This document shows, one piece after another, positions 58,964 to 64,000 of a DNA stretch of 64,000 nt. How positions within the stretch are numbered: the first letter of the stretch is position 1; every line of letters starts with the position of its first letter. The notes beneath the pieces were generated by a model that was given only the letters and a program-made list of their open reading frames with translations, was not told the origin of the DNA and ran no database searches. Both the position numbers and the translations under genes were made by a program. The stretch comes from Dryas octopetala (Eukaryota > Streptophyta > Magnoliopsida > Rosales > Rosaceae), in assembly GCA_963921425.1 (NCBI GenBank), contig OY992836.1:6959825-7023824 (forward strand), written 5' to 3'.

Positions 58964-61385
58964 TTACATGACATAGTGTCATGCCATGTGGCATTTTTGT
59001 TGGGTCGATCATTTGGCACACCATGTCATTATTTAACGGAGCAATGGACATAAAACTTAACGGAGGTATTTATAAGCCAAAAATATGAAGTTGAGATAGT
59101 TTAAAGCCAATTTTTGAAATTGGGATATCGACTTGCAAGAGACCCCAAAGTTGATGTCTTAAATGTAGTTTGCCCATTTAATAATTAATAATATGTAACT
59201 TTAAACCTTCTAACCACAAAAAAAAATTGTCTTAACCCCCACCCATCTAAAAACACTTTCAAAACCTTCTATAACTTATAATCCTAACTTACATTTCTGA
59301 CGCACTAACGCATACTGACGCCACTGTAACTGAATTTTGCTAAAACTGATTTTTTCTGACATTGAATTTGCTGAAACTCAATATTTTGCTAAAACTGAAA
59401 ATCGAATAATTACTGAAATTGAAAATAGAATATTCCCTCAAAATGAAATATTCAAATTGTAACTAAATTGAAAAAATAGCATCGCAAAAAATAATTTAAT
59501 TACATTGTTGCACTGCTTAAACATTATATTACACCTAAAATGAAACAATTTCACATAAACACTAAAAAAAATAGTTACACAGTTATAAAGCTCTGGGAAT
59601 TTTTTCAATTACAACTGAAACTGAATCAAAATCTTCAAAAATTCAAATCTTCAAAAATTCATATCCTCAAATCTTCAAATTCTAACTGAAGTTGAACAAT
59701 AAAATAATTTTAATAGAAATGAAATGAAACAAAACAATATAATTATATACAAAACATAGTTATAAGTGAAACTAAATTTTCACAAAGTGAAACTATTTCA
59801 CGAATTGAAATTGTTTCACTCACTCATGCACAATACACACACAATCTGCCATTTCAGTTGCAAAACTCACATTTCCAAACAACGATAATCAATTCAATCA
59901 ACAATGAACAAGCTCTTCATAGTCAAATACTACCAGCACAAAAAAATTCACACAATTCCAACAAACAATGAGGACAGATGCAAAAGTGGAAATCTGAACA
60001 TAAAGAACTCAGAAAGAGAGGAGCATTTTAATACCAAAACCATAACCATAGGTGGTCAGAGCCGCCGAAATCCAGGAATAGCAATAAAAGGGGTTGGGGT
60101 TTTCAAATTAGGGCTTTTGAAATTCGAAGCAATTGAACCCAAACTTGTATACTAGTAGAGAGAGCATGTCGAGGGGAGAAGAATGGGATCGGAACCACTT
60201 CAATCTGCCGCCAGCAACGGTTGTGGTAAGTCCTGGACCTTCTCAATCTGCGTCGAGTCGCCGTCCATGGTGGTCAGTTGGAGAATCGGAGACCACGTAC
60301 CATCATGCTCAGGACATCGAGAAGAAGAAGACTTGGGTGGTCCGACATTCCAACTCCACCGGAAAAGGCAAATCGATGGTCGGAGAAGCTGCGGCATTTG
60401 TGGCTTCGATCTGCCGCTGTGGCTGATCGGATGGAGAATCTGAGCACATCATTGTGCTCAAGACGTCAAGAGGAAGAAGACTTGGGTGGTCCAGCATTCC
60501 AACTCCGCCGATAAAGGTAGATCGCCGGCAAGTACCACCGATCGTAGTCGCAGTGATCTTGGCTGTTTAAGCATGATTCGGGGCGAGTAATGACAGAGAG
60601 AGGAAGAGGAGAGAAAGACGAAGCTGATGGTGGTGCTCTCGCTAGCAACTGTCGCCGGACGACGCCACATATGTCGGCGACAACCGCGTGCGGAGGAGAG
60701 AGAACAGAGAAAAGAGAGAGGGTGCAAGAATATAAGAGAGAGAGAGAGAGCGTGAGAATGAGAGAAATTAAATTGGAAAGCTGATTTTGAATAACGACCT
60801 AGGGTTATAATAGGAATATTAAAAAAAAAAAAAAAGTTAAACCTAGCTGGGTGTTAGTTGACCAGGGGGTTTTGGGAGAGTTTAAGTAACTAATAGGAGG
60901 TTTTAAATCAGTTTTATTAAGGGTGGAGGCTTTGAAATAACTAAGCTCTAAATAGGGGGTTATGAATAGTTTACTATAATACTTAATTATACTCAAATTA
61001 CACGTACGTATCTCAAATATACACCTCATTTCAAGTTACTATCCCAACAAAAAAAAAGTTGCTCATAAGTACCTCAACTATACTATTTTTTGACACCCTC
61101 ATTTCAAGTTTCTGAGAGGCCGTTAACCACCTACATGACACACTGACATAGCTTTTAAAAAATGTCACATAGACAAAAAAAGTAAAATAAACTTTAAAAA
61201 ATGAAATATTTATTAAAAAAAAAAATAAAGAAACCTAGACAGACCCCTTCCCTAGATCTATTAGATGTTGCAACTCATAAATTCTGCATAGCAGTGCATA
61301 GGCCTGCATGTAGGGGTCTTGCCGAACCCCCTCTCCCCCTCCCCCCAACTTATTTCAATCATTTTACTATTATTTGTATAAGTGT
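58964..61385. other. Unassigned region with purine-rich tract and tandem repeat
   Basis: 59190-60120 is AT-rich with many AAACTGAAA / TTTCA words and no gene. 60160-60760 is more GC-rich and has open frames in several registers, but none shows a known domain. Two units with GAAGACTTGGGTGGTCC lie 149 bases apart (60329 and 60478). A (GA)n run is at about 60737-60752. C-rich words near 59240-59270 and their complements near 60860-60960 might be the ends of another large Mutator-type element, but I could not align them well. Confidence 0.4.
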
Positions 61386-61592
61386 ACTTATAGATAGGGG
61401 TCACCAAAAAGCCCAAGGCGCGAAGCCCGCTCGGCCCGAAATTTGGGTCGGGCTGGCCCGAATAGTCAATGGGTTGGGCTTGGGCCATTGCCTTGAAGCC
61501 CACGGGCCGCTCGAAGTCCGGCTCGCTTAGGCCCGGCCTAAAGCTCATTTACACATAATATATCTTCAATAAAAAAAAAAAAAAAAAAAAAG

Positions 61593-61668
61593 ATTTTGGC
61601 TATATTGTGAATCGAACATGAGACCTCATGGAACAAACTTCAACTCTCAACCAACTGAGCTGACTAGT
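61593..61668 (-). other. tRNA-like Pol III cassette, left arm of foldback copy 2
   Basis: On the - strand: box A CAGCTCAGTTGG, box B TGTTCGATTC (close to the GGTTCGANTCC consensus), then about 21 T just beyond (61571-61591 read backwards). Full tRNA folding is not supported. Confidence 0.55.
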
Positions 61669-62760
61669 TTATTTTTCTAATTAGTTAATTAGAATATATT
61701 TAATAGGTTTTTCGTTTGTATACTATAAAAAATTATTAATATGTTTATTAAGTTATTATATAATATTATAATCATATAATGTTAGTAAATAGTAATAGTG
61801 TAAACCGTGTAATACTATAAATAATAAACTTTTAAAATTATATATAACATTACAAATTCACAACTATAGTTATTAAAGTTATTATAATAAACTTTTATAA
61901 TACAACTATAATTAAAGTTATTAAACCACGATCGTTCATTAATTCAACGATCTGAACCATTCATTTTATATATTGATAGTCAAAGATCATCCTTACAAAA
62001 AATCGGCCAAATAGAAATTCATCTACCCATTCGAATGTTCGATTATCATTAGAAAAACCACGATCATTCATTAATTCGACCACCGTTACGTCACTTTTAC
62101 ATCTTCGATTGAGCTAATTTTTTGCAAGGATTCTCTTTGAGTGGGAAACTAAAGTTTGAACGGTTCGGATCGTTGAAAACACGATCGATATGTGAGCTTC
62201 TACATATAAATACACTTGAAGAGTGTAATTCTAATAACTTTCTTGTTAAAACCTTGTCGTTTCCATAATTATCAAGACCACAACATGATTTCAACAATTT
62301 AACCCGTTCATTTTCTATGTTCATAGTCAAAGATCATTCTTACAAAAAATCGGCCAAATCGAAATTCATCTACCCATTCGATCACCATTAAAAAAACTAC
62401 GATCGTTCATTAATTCGACCACTGTTATGTCACTTTTACATCTCCGATTGAGCTAATTTTTTGTATGAATTATCTTTGAGTGAGGAACTAAAATTTGAAC
62501 GTTTCGGATCGTTGAAAACACAATTGCATCGTTTGTTTATAAAACTATGTAATAAAATATATAATAAAACATATGTACATTTATGCTTTATTATAGTTGT
62601 AATGTTGTATATAATTTTAAAAGTTTATTATTTACGGTATTACACTATTAATAACATAATAGTATTATATAATAACTTAATAAGTATATTAATAATTTAT
62701 TGAAGTAAATAAACGAAAGAGCTATTAAATATGTTATGATTCACAAACTTGACAAATAAA

Positions 62761-62838
62761 CTGTTAGCTCAGTTGGTTGAGAGTTGAAACTTGTTATGTG
62801 AGGTCTCATGTTCAAATCACAACATATATAGCCAAAAT
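62761..62838 (+). other. tRNA-like Pol III cassette, right arm of foldback copy 2
   Basis: On the + strand: TAGCTCAGTTGG at 62765-62776 matches the A-box consensus TRGCNNAGYNGG at every position. Box B TGTTCAAATC follows at about 62809-62818, then TATATTTTTTATT after GCCAAAATCC. It mirrors the copy at 61593. Confidence 0.55.
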
Positions 62839-63061
62839 CCTATATTTTTTATTGAACATATATATATATATGTGTCTAAACAATCTTTGGGCCCATTCTG
62901 GGCTACCGTTCGGGCCTAGCCCATGCCCGATGGGCTGGCCTTGGACTTGTGTATTAAAGCTCAAGTCCGACCCGGCCCGAAAGCCCTATTGGACTCTTAT
63001 AATTCAAGCCTGAACCCGAAAAATGATCGGCTTGGCCCATTGCCGACCCCTACTCATAGAT

Positions 63062-64000
63062 ATGAAATTAAATAAATATGATTAAACTTTGCGCCCCCCT
63101 CCCCCTTCCCCTCTTATATATGATATATGTTGATAACAAATTGCATTCCAACGTGAATAATTGTCAAATTGCATAACATGCACTACTGTAAAAAGCCACT
63201 GTTTTTGGGTAAGCAAATCCACTTCTTTTTCGTTCAATTATAAATGTTTAGTAATCTAATACAATTAATAGGTTATGTACCATACATGCCAAAAAAATAA
63301 AAAATCAAGCTTTGCATTTTATGATTTCCCCCCCCCCCCCCCAAATAAAATATTCTAGCTCCGGCTCTGCCAACGAGATTTCTAATTGATGAAAACAATT
63401 CTTCTATTGCAGTATCACTCAGTCGTATGCATTATAGTTTATAAAATATTTAAGATTTTTCATCTTTGAGAAGCTTTCAGCAGCCAAGTGTATTTCATTT
63501 GGTTTCGGCAACTTCACCTTGATGCCAATAATTTTCTCTGTTCCCTAGTAAGGAAAAGAAACATAAATCAATAAAACATCTTCTTCATCAGATAAAAATG
63601 TAATATGTTTTAATATCATACTTTTCTTAGGATTTTATTAAGAAAATTATATGATACATAATGTAATTGTATATAAAAATTTTTTTTGGCAAAAATTGTA
63701 TATAAAATTATATATATAGAAATGTATATATTCTAGTGCTTACAGTATTACACATGTTTATGATGCGATAATCTACTACGTTCACCAGACATAAGCTAGC
63801 GACTCTTAGCGAACTATATCTTTATCCATTTATATTCACCAATAACTATTACCTATATTTGCAACTATCTAACAAAACCAACTTTTTTTTTTTTTTTTTA
63901 AGTTTTAACTATAAAAGACCTAATCTGTACTCATACAGAAGTTTTTGAACTCTAAGTACAAAAAAATGTTCAAATGGACCAAAGTTTTATGCCAATCGAT
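63062..64000. other. AT-rich end of window
   Basis: Apart from the TNL relic, this holds a C homopolymer (about 63329-63342), A/T-rich DNA and a T-run near 63882-63899. Nothing else is recognised. Confidence 0.5.
63370..63544 (-). pseudogene. TIR-NBS-LRR (TNL) resistance gene relic
   Basis: After a plausible acceptor (CCTTACTAG|) at 63545 the - strand reads GTEKIIGIKVKLPKPNEIHL then AAESFSKMKNLKYFINYNAY, the usual start of the first LRR exon in plant TNL genes. It stops at 63421, and in another frame continues at once with LSDTAIEELFSSIRNLVG, a phrase normally found hundreds of residues later in the LRR region. So an internal deletion has joined two distant parts of the LRR. No TIR or NB-ARC sequence lies in the remaining window to the right. 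Confidence 0.65.

Larger units (their letters stand above)
61386..63061 (-). mobile_element. AGGGGTC foldback element, copy 2, inverted, with 10-bp TSD
   Basis: The element body is 61396-63051 (1656 bp), in the opposite orientation to copy 1. It begins AGGGGTCACCAAAAAGCCCA and ends TTGGCCCATTGCCGACCCCT, the reverse complement of copy 1's start. The TSD is ACTTATAGAT (61386-61395) and ACTCATAGAT (63052-63061), one mismatch in ten. GC-rich ends, inverted AT-rich arms and the TCAACGATCC-type core units are as in copy 1. Both arms keep the tRNA-like segment, so this copy is the more complete one. Confidence 0.85.

Noticed and set aside
60133-60784. Overlapping frames of 60-97 codons in all registers near a GA-rich tract
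   Set aside because: The frames are open because of composition and a 149-bp tandem repeat; no domain, no splice context and no consistent strand.
59190-60960. Possible further Mutator element with C-rich ends
   Set aside because: The ends could be only loosely paired by eye and no target duplication was found.
1-64000. CRISPR arrays, bacterial operons, organelle DNA or rRNA genes
   Set aside because: Spliced plant genes and plant transposons throughout; no regularly spaced repeats, Shine-Dalgarno-led gene runs or rRNA motifs were seen.

Overview
The window is nuclear DNA of a eudicot plant. It holds two intron-rich plant genes that converge, in an AT-rich background packed with plant transposon families: Ty1/copia, L1-type LINE, hAT, Mutator/Pack-MULE, Tourist-like and foldback elements. 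The species cannot be named from the sequence; a woody eudicot is a guess.

Layout. 1-1611: 3' part of a Ty1/copia fossil with its 3' LTR. 1795-2020: one exon relic of a RIN2/RIN3-like RING E3 ligase. 2021-5945: mostly unassigned, with one coiled-coil ORF. 5946-7050: Tourist-like MITE. 7604-8838: Pack-MULE carrying a broken adenylate isopentenyltransferase (IPT) fragment. 8855-15714: two nested hAT elements; the inner one (9571-15368) has matching terminal inverted repeats, an 8-bp target duplication and a decayed transposase gene. 15760-44210: the plant spatacsin (SPG11-like) gene on the + strand, with 25 coding exons (18184-43671, 3236 aa) and introns loaded with LINE fragments. 44231-44880: GC-rich repeat element. 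46120-54338: S-adenosylmethionine carrier (SAMC) on the - strand, with 12 coding exons, 321 aa and one GC-AG intron. 54763-55835: Mutator-type foldback MITE just upstream of SAMC. 56164-57804 and 61386-63061: two oppositely oriented copies of an AGGGGTC-ended foldback element with 10-bp target duplications, whose arms carry tRNA-like Pol III A/B boxes followed by oligo-T. 57965-58954: second Pack-MULE, carrying a PPR gene fragment. 63370-63544: relic of a TIR-NBS-LRR gene.

Functionally the two intact genes are unrelated housekeeping genes: spatacsin acts in endolysosomal membrane trafficking with AP-5, and SAMC carries SAM/SAH across organelle membranes. From memory the Arabidopsis homologues are AT4G39420 and AT4G39460, so the tail-to-tail pair looks like conserved microsynteny. 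Both spatacsin and SAMC have an unbroken reading frame through every predicted exon. Everything else in the window is transposon, gene relic or unassigned intergenic DNA. The most unusual signals are the foldback elements with embedded Pol III-like cassettes, the two Pack-MULEs with captured gene pieces, the nested hAT pair, and a conserved hairpin in the 3' UTR of the intronic LINE family.
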